From contig NZ_JBFRFW010000009.1 of NCBI RefSeq assembly GCF_052115025.1, positions 1 to 64,000 of the forward strand: a DNA stretch of 64,000 nucleotides, written 5' to 3'. Within the stretch, counting starts at the first letter, position 1, and each line of letters begins with the position of its first letter. This DNA comes from Bradyrhizobium_A sp052115025 (lineage in GTDB: Bacteria; Pseudomonadota; Alphaproteobacteria; Rhizobiales; Xanthobacteraceae). The notes beneath the pieces are model-generated. The model was not told where the DNA came from, searched no databases, and saw only the letters and a list, made by a program, of their open reading frames with translations. Positions 28,444-36,807 of the stretch are shown here, one piece after another. Both the position numbers and the translations under genes were made by a program.

Positions 28444-29315
28444 GTGCGGCCCCTTGCCATGAAGCCGTCGGGGCGGAACGCCAGCACCAGAAGGAACAGC
28501 GCCATGCCGACGAGGTCGCGGTAGCCGTCGCCGAGCGTCAGGCCACCGACGCTCTGCAGTGCGCCGAGCGCGACGCCGCCGAGCAGCGTGCCGAGCACGT
28601 TGCCGAGACCGCCCAGCACGACGATCGCGAGGCTGTTGAGGAGATAGGCGCCGCCGCTCGACGGCGCGAACTGGAACGCGGCGCCGATCAGCGTGCCGCC
28701 GACGCCTGCGCAGGCTGCCCCCAGTGCAAACGTCAGCATCTGCACCCGCGCGACGTCGACGCCGAGCGTCGCGGCGGCGCCGGCGTCCGCCGCGCTCGCC
28801 CGCAGGTCGCGGCCGAACGCGGTTGCGGTCACCAGCCAGTGCACCGCGAGGATCAGCGCCACCGAGATGGCACAGCCGATCAGGTAGATCAGCGGCACGG
28901 TGACCGGGCCGATGGTGAGCGGCACGGTGGCATAGTCGCGGGCGATCGAGCGCGTGTCGGCGCTGAACGCCAGCACGAACAGGTTTTCCATGATGATGGC
29001 GACGGCGAACATCGTCATCATCTGGGCTTCCGCGCCGCGGCTCGCGAGCGGCGCCAGCAGCAGGCGGTACAGCGGCACGGCGAGACCCCCGACCACGATC
29101 GCCACCACGGGAAGGCCGAGCAGCGGATCGAGGCCGGTGGTCTGCAGCAGGTAGAGGCCGCCATAGGCGCCGACCAGCAGGAAGTCGCCGTGCGCGAGAT
29201 TGACGAGCCGCATCACGCCGAGGACGATCGACAGACCGAGCGCGGTGAGGGCCAGCATGCCGCCCAGCAGGAGGCCGGCGGCGATGGTGCTGGAGACGAT
29301 GCCGATGTCGGGCAT
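28440..29315 (-). CDS. livH: Branched-chain-type ABC permease LivH
   Basis: A 291-residue permease. Diagnostic strings are GLSIVLGVMRLVNLAHGDFLLVGAYGG and LNSLAIVVLGGLGNVLGTLLGG. GAGG lies nine bases before the start. It follows the binding-protein gene by 18 bases and is coupled to livM. Confidence 0.94.
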   Translation of the reverse strand: MPDIGIVSSTIAAGLLLGGMLALTALGLSIVLGVMRLVNLAHGDFLLVGAYGGLYLLQTTGLDPLLGLPVVAIVVGGLAVPLYRLLLAPLASRGAEAQMMTMFAVAIIMENLFVLAFSADTRSIARDYATVPLTIGPVTVPLIYLIGCAISVALILAVHWLVTATAFGRDLRASAADAGAAATLGVDVARVQMLTFALGAACAGVGGTLIGAAFQFAPSSGGAYLLNSLAIVVLGGLGNVLGTLLGGVALGALQSVGGLTLGDGYRDLVGMALFLLVLAFRPDGFMARGRT

Positions 29316-29333
29316 GGTGCGAGCCTCGCGGGA

Positions 29334-30533
29334 TCAGCGCAGCGGGAACAGGAAGTCGCCGGTCCTGGCGTCTTTCGGCCAGACGACGATGGTCTTGCCG
29401 CCCTGCCATTGCAGCGACACCACGGGCAGTTTCGCCGTGTGGTCGCGGTCGAACTGCACGGGCCCGACGACATAGGTCTTGTTGGTCTCGCCGATGGCCG
29501 CGTTGATCTTTTCGGGGTCCGTCGAGCCGGCCGCCGCGATCGCGTCGAGCAGGATCTGGGCGGCGGCGTAGGAGTCGGCGATGTGCTGGCTCGACGTCAG
29601 CCGCGTATCGCTTTCGAACGCCTTGGCGAGTTCAGCCGCGCCGGGATAAGGAAACGACGGATCCCAGTAGCCGCCGACCAGCACGCCGTCGGCGAGCTTG
29701 CCGAGCGCCTCGGCGAACTGCACCGGCTCGGCGCCCTTCTCGATATTGAGCACCTTGGGCGTGAAGCCGGCGGCCGCCATCTGCTTGCGGATCGCGATCG
29801 CCTGCGGGGTGATGGCGTCGACCATCACGATCTCTGCGCCCTTGCTCTTGGCCTCGGCGATGATCGAGGTGAACTGGGTATTGTCGACCGGGAAGTCGGC
29901 GTTCTGCACCACCTCGTAGCCGAACTCCTTGGCGAGCGCCGGCCAGATCTGGCCGCCGACCATCTGGCCGTCCGGGCCGTTGTCGTGCCAGATCGCGATC
30001 TTGCGGTTGGTCTGCGCGCCGAGGTCGGCGAGCGCCTTGAACTGCACCGCCGCGAGCTGTGGCTCATGGAAGAACAGGTCCCAGACATACTGCCACTTGC
30101 GCACCGCCTTGAACGCTTCGAGCGGATTGCAGCCGGTCACCATCGGTTTCCTGGCGCGCTCCGCCACCAGCGCGCCGGCATTGACCAGCGCCGGCGTGCA
30201 GGACCCGAGCATTGCCACCACGCGCTCGCGCGAGATCAGCGTTTCGGTGTTGGCCGCCGTGGCGTTGGGATCGGTCTTGTCGTCGCGGATCACGAGGCGA
30301 ACCGGACGCCTGGCGCCGTCGATGGTGATGCCGCCGGCCTTGTTGACCTCGTCGACCGCGCGCTTGTAGCCCCATTGCTGGAAGCTGCCGAAGCCGGCGA
30401 GCGGGCCGGACAGCGGCAGCGATGCGCCGATGACGATGTCGTCGGCGGCGGCTGCCGGATGCGCGCCGATGACAGCTGCGGTGAAGCCGAGCGCGATCGT
30501 AGCCGCGCGAATGCGTGAACGCTGAAGCGTCAT
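29334..30533 (-). CDS. ABC transporter substrate-binding protein, LivK/leucine-binding family
   Basis: A 399-residue periplasmic protein with a clean Sec signal (MTLQRSRIRAATIALGFTA, cleaved after AAAA) and the type I periplasmic-binding fold (IVIGASLPLSGPLAGFGSFQQWGYKRAVDEVN; MLGSCTPALVNAGALVAERARKPMV). It delivers the ligand to LivHM. AGGAGG precedes the start. In Rhodopseudomonas and Bradyrhizobium many relatives bind aromatic acids such as p-coumarate, which fits a role in aromatic uptake here. The exact ligand is unknown. Confidence 0.92.
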   Translation of the reverse strand: MTLQRSRIRAATIALGFTAAVIGAHPAAAADDIVIGASLPLSGPLAGFGSFQQWGYKRAVDEVNKAGGITIDGARRPVRLVIRDDKTDPNATAANTETLISRERVVAMLGSCTPALVNAGALVAERARKPMVTGCNPLEAFKAVRKWQYVWDLFFHEPQLAAVQFKALADLGAQTNRKIAIWHDNGPDGQMVGGQIWPALAKEFGYEVVQNADFPVDNTQFTSIIAEAKSKGAEIVMVDAITPQAIAIRKQMAAAGFTPKVLNIEKGAEPVQFAEALGKLADGVLVGGYWDPSFPYPGAAELAKAFESDTRLTSSQHIADSYAAAQILLDAIAAAGSTDPEKINAAIGETNKTYVVGPVQFDRDHTAKLPVVSLQWQGGKTIVVWPKDARTGDFLFPLR

Positions 30534-30591
30534 GTGTTTCCTCCTGTGATGATGAAAGCCGCCGGCTTGGGCCGGTCTTGGTGGAGCGATA

Positions 30592-30612
30592 CGGGCCGTA
30601 CGCGACGGCCCG
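30592..30612. repeat. GC-rich hairpin between cluster genes
   Basis: CGGGCCGT-ACGCG-ACGGCCCG forms an eight-base stem with a five-base loop in the 99-base gap between the PhlG-like gene and the binding-protein gene. There is no T tract, so it is more likely an mRNA-stability or partial-termination hairpin. Confidence 0.4.
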
Positions 30613-30632
30613 TCGCAGGCGTTGCGGTCGGC

Positions 30633-31295
30633 TCAGAAACTGTCGTCGAGCGTGACGCGGCGGTACAGCGTCGGCAGCACCTCGGCGAGGTAGCCCATCT
30701 CCTCGACGCAGTGCTGATGCAGTCGTCGCGCGAAGGCGACGTCGACATGATCGGCGCGCATCTGCCGGATCTGGGCCTCGGGCAGCGTCACCGTCGGATC
30801 GCGGTGGCTGATCAATCCCAGCCAGAAGCGCGAACGCATCTCGCAGCCATAGTCGGTGTCACGTATCAGATGGGTCATGCGGCCGATCTGGATCGGCGCC
30901 TCGAGCAGTCCCGGCCGCGCGCACACCGCGAACATGCCGGACGCCTTGTAGCGCTCGGCGTCGAAGGTCTCCGTCGGCTCGTGGATGTCGATGCGCAGCT
31001 TGTAGAGCGGGCCGTCGGTGCCAGCGAGATACTCGTGCACGATGTGCGAGGCGCCGATGTAGCGTCCGTTCACGCGGTTTTCCCAGGCGCTGTAGACATG
31101 GTCGCGCGGATGCCACAGGCGGTACCACTCGATGTCGCCGAGCCAGGAGAACCACCAGTCGATCATCTTGGCGCGGCATCCGGGCATGCGGGTCAGGGCG
31201 GCGACCACCCACTTGCCGTCGTCGAGCTCCTGGTAGCCGGATTCGAACGGCAGGTAGCCTGGCTTGAGCATCTCATTGGCGTCTTCGAATCTCAT
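30633..31295 (-). CDS. DAPG/phloretin hydrolase-like protein (C-C bond hydrolase)
   Basis: A 220-residue protein resembling the 2,4-diacetylphloroglucinol hydrolase (PhlG)/phloretin hydrolase family, zinc enzymes that cut the acyl side chain from acyl-phloroglucinols. Supporting strings are MPGCRAKMIDWWFSWLGDIEWYRLWHPRDH (residues 37-66), SHIVHEYL (83-90) and the late HCVEE. H195-xxx-E199 could be the C-terminal zinc pair and H84/H87/E88 the others. It is shorter than PhlG by about 70 residues. Start at 31295 follows AGGGAGAA. Placement among reductase, ring hydrolase and beta-keto acid cleavage genes supports phloroglucinol release as its role. Confidence 0.72.
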   Translation of the reverse strand: MRFEDANEMLKPGYLPFESGYQELDDGKWVVAALTRMPGCRAKMIDWWFSWLGDIEWYRLWHPRDHVYSAWENRVNGRYIGASHIVHEYLAGTDGPLYKLRIDIHEPTETFDAERYKASGMFAVCARPGLLEAPIQIGRMTHLIRDTDYGCEMRSRFWLGLISHRDPTVTLPEAQIRQMRADHVDVAFARRLHQHCVEEMGYLAEVLPTLYRRVTLDDSF

Positions 31296-31354
31296 CTGCT
31301 TTCTCCCTTTGTGGTCGGTGTGGTCGTTTCGAATGTGGCAAGTCGGGTTGAGTT

Positions 31355-32632
31355 CTATGTCGTCTTCGCCGCGGCTGACGCCTGCTGGACGAGCCTTTGC
31401 GCCTGACCCGCCTGCGTCGCCCTGGGGGATCTGGCGAGCAGCACTGTGAACAGCGCGGCGAACAGAAAGCCGACGGCGCAGAGGGCAACGCTGACGCCGA
31501 GGCCGTATCGCGCGGCGATGATGCCGAGCACGAACGGAGCGAGGGCGGAAATGCCCCGGCCGACATTGAAGCAGAAGCCCGCGCCGAGGCTGCGAATGCG
31601 CGCTGGATAAAGCTCGCTGAAATAGGATCCGAAGATGCCGGCGTAACAGAAGAACAGCGCGACGACGGGGCCCAGCCAGAACAGCAATGTCGTGTTGGCG
31701 CTCAGGCCATAGATCGGCAGCATCACGACTGCGCCGCCAAACGACCAGAGCAGGGCCGCAGGCCGCCCGATCTTGTCGGCGAGCCAGCCGAACGCCTGGT
31801 AGCCGACGAACATGCCGATGTTCAGCATGACCACGAACCACGACATGTCAGCGGCATCGAGGCCACGGTCTTTTACGAGATAGGTCGGAATCCAGGTGTT
31901 GGCGCCCCAGTAGCCGACAAGGGCCGAGGCTGAGGCAAGGGTGCCGAACAAGGTGGTGCGCAGATATTCGGGCGCAAACAGTTCGCCGACCGAGACCCGC
32001 TGCCGCCCGGCCGCGGAATGGCGTCGCTGCTCGCGCTGCTCTGCCCATGCCGCCGACTCCGGGACGAACAGCGCCGTATAGAGCGCGGCGACCACCGCGC
32101 CGAGACCACACAGGAACAGCGCCCGCCATCCGTAGCTCGGCAGAATGATCGAGGCGATGAATGCAGCGCAGCCAAACCCGATCGGCCAGGATCCCAGAAC
32201 GAAAGCGGTTGCCCGCCCCCGCTGTTCGGCGGGCCAGGTTTCGCTGATGAACGCCGCCGCCACACCCCAGACACCGCCCAGTCCGAGGCCTGCGAGAAAG
32301 CGCAGCACCATGAGGTCGGTCCAGCCCCGGGCAAGGGCGATGGCGCCCGTCAGCACGCCGAAGACGACGAGGCTGGCGATCAGCGCCGGCCGCCGTCCAT
32401 AATTGTCCGCGTACCACCCGATGACGACGCTGCTCAAACCGACGCCGGCAAGCGTCGCCGTCCCCAGCAGTCCCGCGTCGGACAGTGACAGATTCCATTC
32501 GGCGATGATGGCTGGCATCGCGAGCGCGAGCAGCATGAAATCCATCGCATCGAAGGCGTAGGCGAGAAAGCATGCAACCAGCACGTGCCATTTCACGGCC
32601 GGTCGCGCGCCTGATCTGTTGTCGCCGCTCAT
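31355..32632 (-). CDS. MFS transporter, aromatic acid:H+ symporter type
   Basis: A 425-residue transporter with twelve predicted helices. It has the first-loop signature GWYADNYGRRPALI and the mid-loop repeat GWLADKIGRPAALL, plus the DAMDFMLLALAMPAI start typical of the AAHS/sugar-porter-like acid symporters. Probably a second importer for the cluster's substrate. AAGGAAACGAG precedes the ATG. Confidence 0.88.
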   Translation of the reverse strand: MSGDNRSGARPAVKWHVLVACFLAYAFDAMDFMLLALAMPAIIAEWNLSLSDAGLLGTATLAGVGLSSVVIGWYADNYGRRPALIASLVVFGVLTGAIALARGWTDLMVLRFLAGLGLGGVWGVAAAFISETWPAEQRGRATAFVLGSWPIGFGCAAFIASIILPSYGWRALFLCGLGAVVAALYTALFVPESAAWAEQREQRRHSAAGRQRVSVGELFAPEYLRTTLFGTLASASALVGYWGANTWIPTYLVKDRGLDAADMSWFVVMLNIGMFVGYQAFGWLADKIGRPAALLWSFGGAVVMLPIYGLSANTTLLFWLGPVVALFFCYAGIFGSYFSELYPARIRSLGAGFCFNVGRGISALAPFVLGIIAARYGLGVSVALCAVGFLFAALFTVLLARSPRATQAGQAQRLVQQASAAAKTT

Positions 32633-32695
32633 CTCGTTTCCTTCCCAATTGTCAGATGGCCGCAGCGTTTTCCGCTTCTCGGCCCTTCAGCAGTG

Positions 32696-33637
32696 TCAGA
32701 AGCCGACCTGGTCGCCGCCTTTCAGCGCCAGCATCGCGCGCGCCTCCGCCGGCGTGGCGATGGCGTGGCCCAGTTCTTCCATGATGCGCCGGATCTTGGC
32801 GACCTGCTCGGCATTCGAGGTCGCGAGCTTTCCCGGTCCGATGTACAGCGAATCCTCCAGGCCGACGCGGACATTGCCGCCGGGCATTGCGGCCTGGGTC
32901 GCGAACGGGATCTGGGAGCGCCCGGCGGCCAGCACCGACCAGTGATAGTCGGCGCCGAACAGACGGTCGGCGGTTTCCTTCATGAACATCAGGTTGCGCA
33001 TGTCGGCGCCGATGCCGCCGAGGATGCCGAAGATGGTCTGGACGAAGAATGGCGGTTTGACCAGCTTGCGGTCGACGAAGTGGGCGAGGTTGTAGAGATG
33101 GCCGACGTCGTAGCATTCGTGCTCGAACCGCGTGCCGTGCTCCTCGCCGAGCATTTTCAGGATGCGCTCGATGTCGCGGAACGTGTTGCGGAAGATGAAA
33201 TCGTCGGTGCCGCGCAAATAGGGCTCTTCCCAGCCGTACTTCCAGCTCTTGTAACGGTCGGCAAGCGGGAAGATGCCGAAGTTCATCGAGCCCATGTTGA
33301 GCGAGCACATCTCGGGTTTGGCGACCAGCGGCGCGGCGAGCCGCTGCTCCACCGTCATGCTGAGGCTGCCGCCGGTGGTGATGTTGAGGACGGCGTCGGT
33401 CGCCTGCTTGATGCGCGGCAGGAACTGCATGAACACCGCCGGGTCCGGCGAGGGGCGGCCGTCGGCGGGATCGCGGGCATGCAGGTGCAGGATCGCGGCG
33501 CCGGCTTCGGCTGCTTCGATCGCCTGGGTGGCGATGGCATCCGGCGTGAACGGCAGCGCGTCCGACATGGTCGGGGTGTGGATGCCGCCGGTGACGGCGC
33601 AGGTGATGATGACCTTGTTCGATCGCTTTTGTGTCAT
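32696..33637 (-). CDS. Beta-keto acid cleavage enzyme (BKACE), possible triacetate acetoacetate-lyase
   Basis: A 313-residue member of the Kce/BKACE family, which splits a beta-keto acid with acetyl-CoA to give acetoacetate and a new CoA ester. It has the N-terminal ITCAVTGGIHTPTMSD, the zinc-binding HLHARDP (H51, H53) and the later SLNMGSMNFG and PGGNVRVGLEDSLY. In anaerobic phloroglucinol breakdown a BKACE converts 3,5-dioxohexanoate (triacetate) to acetoacetate plus acetoacetyl-CoA. The neighbours here match the preceding steps. Start overlaps the upstream dehydrogenase stop (ATGA). Confidence 0.85.
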   Translation of the reverse strand: MTQKRSNKVIITCAVTGGIHTPTMSDALPFTPDAIATQAIEAAEAGAAILHLHARDPADGRPSPDPAVFMQFLPRIKQATDAVLNITTGGSLSMTVEQRLAAPLVAKPEMCSLNMGSMNFGIFPLADRYKSWKYGWEEPYLRGTDDFIFRNTFRDIERILKMLGEEHGTRFEHECYDVGHLYNLAHFVDRKLVKPPFFVQTIFGILGGIGADMRNLMFMKETADRLFGADYHWSVLAAGRSQIPFATQAAMPGGNVRVGLEDSLYIGPGKLATSNAEQVAKIRRIMEELGHAIATPAEARAMLALKGGDQVGF

Positions 33638-34572
33638 GGCTTGGGTTCCGTTGCGGAGGCGGGCGCGCCGAAGCTCGCCTTGAGATGTCGGGTCAGCCGC
33701 GCGCGCAGCGCGGCCTGCTGCTCGGGGCTCCAGCGTGCAAAGCCTTCGCCGCTCTTGAAGCCGAGGCGTCCCTGCGCGATCAGCTCGTCAAGGTAGGGCG
33801 AGGGCGTCGTGGCGCGGTCGAGCGCGGGAAAGACGTAGCCGTGGATGGCGCGGGTGAGGTCGAGGCCGACGAGGTCGGCGTTTTCCAGCGGACCGAGCAC
33901 CGCGAGGCGGGCGCCGAAGCCGGACTTCACCACCTCGTCGACGGTCTCGGCGTCGCAGACGCCCTCGGCGACCAGTGCGATCGCCTCGCGCCACAGCGCA
34001 TGCTGCAGGCGGTTGCCGACGAATCCCGCGACATCCTTACGGACCTCGACGGGCGTCTTGCCGACCTCGCGCAGCAGCGCCATCGTCGCCGCCACCGCAT
34101 CGTCGGCGGTCTGCGGTGTCCGCACCACCTCGACCAGCGGCACGAGATAGGGCGGATTCCACCAATGGGTGCCGAGCGCGCGGCCGCGCGGGGTGACCTC
34201 GGCCATGATCTGGCCGATCGGGATCACCGAGGTGTTCGAGGCGAGGATGGCGTCGCGCGGCGCGGCGCGGGCGACGTCGGCAAAGATCTTCTGCTTCAGG
34301 GCGAGATCTTCCGGCGCCGCCTCAATCACCCAGTCCGCACCCGCGACGCAGGCTTCGAGTGTGTCGACCACGGTGACGTGCGTGAGTGCGTCGCCGCTGG
34401 CGCCGAGATCGTCCAGCGTGCCGCTGATGCGTGCGAGGATCGCGGAGCGGACACCGGGCAGGGGGTCGGTGATGGTGACGGTGTGGCCGGCGCGGGCGAA
34501 CACCAGCGCGATGCCGTGTCCCATCAGGCCGCCGCCGAGAATGGCGATGCGTCGTGCGGTCATCGCTGTCAT
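33634..34572 (-). CDS. 3-hydroxyacyl-CoA dehydrogenase family oxidoreductase
   Basis: A 312-residue NAD-dependent dehydrogenase. The N-terminal Rossmann domain has AILGGGLMGHGIALVFARAGH, and the catalytic region has LGTHWWNPPYLVPLVEVV and GKTPVEVRKDVAGFVGNRLQHALWREA, followed by the C-terminal helical domain. Substrates in this family are S-3-hydroxy acids or their CoA esters. The ATG at 34572 gives a four-base overlap with the SDR stop; 34563 is an alternative. In the proposed phloroglucinol route this would oxidise (S)-3-hydroxy-5-oxohexanoate to the 3,5-dioxo acid. Ordinary 3-hydroxybutyryl-CoA oxidation is the alternative. Confidence 0.85.
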   Translation of the reverse strand: MTAMTARRIAILGGGLMGHGIALVFARAGHTVTITDPLPGVRSAILARISGTLDDLGASGDALTHVTVVDTLEACVAGADWVIEAAPEDLALKQKIFADVARAAPRDAILASNTSVIPIGQIMAEVTPRGRALGTHWWNPPYLVPLVEVVRTPQTADDAVAATMALLREVGKTPVEVRKDVAGFVGNRLQHALWREAIALVAEGVCDAETVDEVVKSGFGARLAVLGPLENADLVGLDLTRAIHGYVFPALDRATTPSPYLDELIAQGRLGFKSGEGFARWSPEQQAALRARLTRHLKASFGAPASATEPKP

Positions 34573-35366
34573 CCCGCCGTGTAGCCGCCGTCGGCGTAAA
34601 GAATGTGCCCGGTGTAGAAGTCCGAGGCCTTCGATGCGAGGAACAGCAGCGGGCCGGCGAGGTCGGCCGGTTCGCCGAGCCGCCCCTTGGGGACGCGGGC
34701 GAGGAAGCCTTCGCGCGTGGTGCGTGCGCGGTCGTCGTCGCCGAACATCCAGGCGGTCAGCGGCGAGCGGAACACGGTCGGCGCGATGGCGTTCACGGTG
34801 ATGCCGGTCGGGCCCCATTCGCAGCCGAGCGCGCGGGTGATGCCGTCGACTGCCGATTTGGAGGCGCAGTAAGCGGTGTAGCCGGCGGGATGGCCGAGCA
34901 GGCCGCGCGCCGACGACATCAGGATGATCTTGCCGCCGTCGCCCTGGGTGAGCATCTGCGCGCCGGCGGTGCGGGCGAGCAGCCAGCTCTGGGTGACATT
35001 GGCGTCCATCACGTCGAGGAAACGCTGCGGCGCCATCTCGGTGATCTTGGCGACGTCGTTCTTGCCCGATGCAACGACGAGGATATCGAGCCGGCCGAAG
35101 CGTGCGACCGCTGCTGCGACGATCCCTGCGCAGGCGGCCTCGTCCGACGGACGCTGCGCAATCGTCTCGACCTCGGCGCCGCGGGCGCGGCAGTCGTCGG
35201 CAATCTCGGTGAGGGCATCGGCCTGGCCGGCGGCCAGCACGAGGCGCGCGCCGGCGGATGCGAGCGTGCGGGCGGCGACGGCGCCGAATGCGCCGGAGGC
35301 GCCGGTGACGATGGCGACCTTGCCGGCCACCGAGAACAGCGCCAGGGGATCGGTGGGAACGCTCAT
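34569..35366 (-). CDS. SDR oxidoreductase, candidate phloroglucinol reductase
   Basis: A 265-residue short-chain dehydrogenase. It has the coenzyme loop TGASGAFGAVAA, the catalytic MSSARG..GYTAYCASKSA, and the C-terminal FYTGHILYADGGYTAG. Known anaerobic phloroglucinol reductases are NADPH-dependent SDRs, and in this operon it precedes the dehydrogenase and BKACE. Start overlaps the cupin stop (ATGA). Motifs alone would equally allow a 3-oxoacyl reductase. Confidence 0.82.
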   Translation of the reverse strand: MSVPTDPLALFSVAGKVAIVTGASGAFGAVAARTLASAGARLVLAAGQADALTEIADDCRARGAEVETIAQRPSDEAACAGIVAAAVARFGRLDILVVASGKNDVAKITEMAPQRFLDVMDANVTQSWLLARTAGAQMLTQGDGGKIILMSSARGLLGHPAGYTAYCASKSAVDGITRALGCEWGPTGITVNAIAPTVFRSPLTAWMFGDDDRARTTREGFLARVPKGRLGEPADLAGPLLFLASKASDFYTGHILYADGGYTAG

Positions 35367-35716
35367 GGCGCCGGGCTCCGTGATGGATAGGGGATGATCA
35401 CCAGCATGGTGCAGACATGGTTGGAGCGGTTGGCGATCTCGCGCACCTCGTTCGGAGGAATGGTGCAGGAATCGAGCGGCCTGAGCACGATCTCGTGCTC
35501 GCCGGCACGCACCGTCATCTCGCCGCTGAGCACGACGTAGACCTTTTCGAACGGCGTGGCGTCCGGGCCGGCGCCGCCGCCGGGCAGGAACTGGGAATAG
35601 CCCACCCACTGGTTGGTCGGGCCGCCGGGCTCAAAGCCCTGCAGGCGCAGGCCGACCACGCCGTGATGATGGGGCGCTTCATACGGCGCGGCGTCCGCGA
35701 ACCGCTTGACGTGCAT
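35363..35716 (-). CDS. Small cupin-domain protein
   Basis: A 117-residue single-domain cupin. The first motif is degenerate (FEKVYVVLSGEMTVRAG retains the glutamate) and the second is weak (CTIPPNEVREIANRSNHVC). An early HHH (AAPYEAPHHHGVVG) may add metal ligands. Such proteins bind metals or small polyketone-like compounds. AAGGAGG with nine bases spacing precedes the ATG. Coupled to the SDR. Role in the pathway unknown. Confidence 0.8.
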   Translation of the reverse strand: MHVKRFADAAPYEAPHHHGVVGLRLQGFEPGGPTNQWVGYSQFLPGGGAGPDATPFEKVYVVLSGEMTVRAGEHEIVLRPLDSCTIPPNEVREIANRSNHVCTMLVIIPYPSRSPAP

Positions 35717-35731
35717 GGGCGTGTCCTCCTT

Positions 35732-35754
35732 CGCCGCTCCCGATGGGAGCGGCG
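35732..35754. repeat. Perfect 10-bp stem-loop between cyclase and cupin genes
   Basis: CGCCGCTCCC-GAT-GGGAGCGGCG forms a 10-base stem with a three-base loop, immediately before the cupin ribosome-binding site in the 69-base intercistronic gap. No U tract follows. It could protect the upstream cyclase message or modulate translation of the downstream genes. Confidence 0.5.
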
Positions 35755-35785
35755 TTGGTGTTGTCGTTGGCGAAGGCGTTCGGCG

Positions 35786-36628
35786 TTATGCCGCGAACGC
35801 CGTGCCCTTCTCGATGCGATAGCCCTGCGCACGGTCGATCATCGCGACGAGGCGGATGATGCAGCCGTCGCCGCGGTCCCAGTTCCACGGGAAGAACGCG
35901 AAGGTAACGCGCTTGTTGGTGACCGCGTCGAGATCGCCGCCGACATTCTCGATGCCGAGAATGCCGTTGGTGAACAGCTTGCGGTGCACCGGCTCCCACT
36001 CCGGGTGGTCGTCCTTCCAGTCGCGGCCGCCCGACCACTGCCGGTACTCTTCGGCGAGATGCGGGTGCAGCGGGCCGTTGCGATGCGGGCCGATCGCGGT
36101 CGCCAGCGGATGGTCGTTGGCCTGGGTGTCATGGCCGACGACCTTGACCTTCTTCTCGACGAACCAGTCGGCCGCGGAGGCAACGAAGCCCGGGCACTTG
36201 CAGAAATATTCCTCGCTGTCGCGGTACTTGTGATGCCAGCCGGTGTTGACGATCACGACGTCGTTGGGCTGCACCGCATGTCCTGCGGCCTTCTCGAGGT
36301 CGTCATAGGTGATCGGCTCCCACATTGCTTTGGGGATCGACACCACGATGCCCGAGCCAAAGAAGTGCGGCAGCGGCACCTCGTCGATGAACGGTGTGTC
36401 TTCCACCACATGGGCGGGCGCGTCGATGTGGGTGGTGTTGTGCATGCTGGTCGTGATGCGCTGCGACAGCACGCCCGACTTCGCCATGTAGTGGATGCGT
36501 TCGATCTTGACGTCTTCGAAATACGGCCAGTTCGGCGACTGGAAGCCGAAGCGATGGGAGAGATTGTAGAACTCCAGGCCCATCGGGTTGTCGAGATTGC
36601 TCTGGAATTCGATGCCGCGAATCTTCAT
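35786..36628 (-). CDS. Cyclase family metal hydrolase, candidate dihydrophloroglucinol cyclohydrolase
   Basis: A 280-residue PF04199 hydrolase with the intact metal motif HNTTHIDAPAH (H63, H67, D69, H73). Later family strings are VVIVNTGWHHKYRDSEEYF, VKVVGHDTQANDHP and FTNGILGIENVGGDLD. PF04199 enzymes open formyl-amide, isatin or cyclic-diketone rings, and a member opens dihydrophloroglucinol in Clostridium. The start at 36628 follows AAGGAG; a longer frame to 36736 crosses the promoter. First gene of the 11-kb minus-strand cluster, facing its IclR regulator. Confidence 0.82.
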   Translation of the reverse strand: MKIRGIEFQSNLDNPMGLEFYNLSHRFGFQSPNWPYFEDVKIERIHYMAKSGVLSQRITTSMHNTTHIDAPAHVVEDTPFIDEVPLPHFFGSGIVVSIPKAMWEPITYDDLEKAAGHAVQPNDVVIVNTGWHHKYRDSEEYFCKCPGFVASAADWFVEKKVKVVGHDTQANDHPLATAIGPHRNGPLHPHLAEEYRQWSGGRDWKDDHPEWEPVHRKLFTNGILGIENVGGDLDAVTNKRVTFAFFPWNWDRGDGCIIRLVAMIDRAQGYRIEKGTAFAA

Positions 36629-36695
36629 CGCTGCGCGCTCCTTGTCGTGTCCTTGCGTGTCCATCCCGCCGGCCGCCAAAACGCCGCCGGGCTTC

Positions 36696-36712
36696 TTGTA
36701 CCAAGATACAAT
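36696..36712. promoter_or_regulatory. Putative IclR operator between the cyclase cluster and its regulator
   Basis: TTGTACCAAGATACAAT is an imperfect palindrome (TTGTACC/GATACAA). A further TGTACCATATAG half-like copy lies at 36719-36730. TACAAT (36707-36712) could be the -10 of the regulator gene. The same element occurs at 24612-24628. Confidence 0.55.
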
Positions 36713-36807
36713 GCATGTGTACCATATAGCAGTCAAGCGGCTGCGGCCGATTTGTTCACCGGCTGCGGGCGCGCTAATGCTTGCGCGACAGGACGAGGAG
36801 ATTCTCT

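Noticed and set aside
28413..30518. 701-codon plus-strand frame opposite livH and the binding protein
   Set aside because: Antisense shadow of two well-supported transporter genes.
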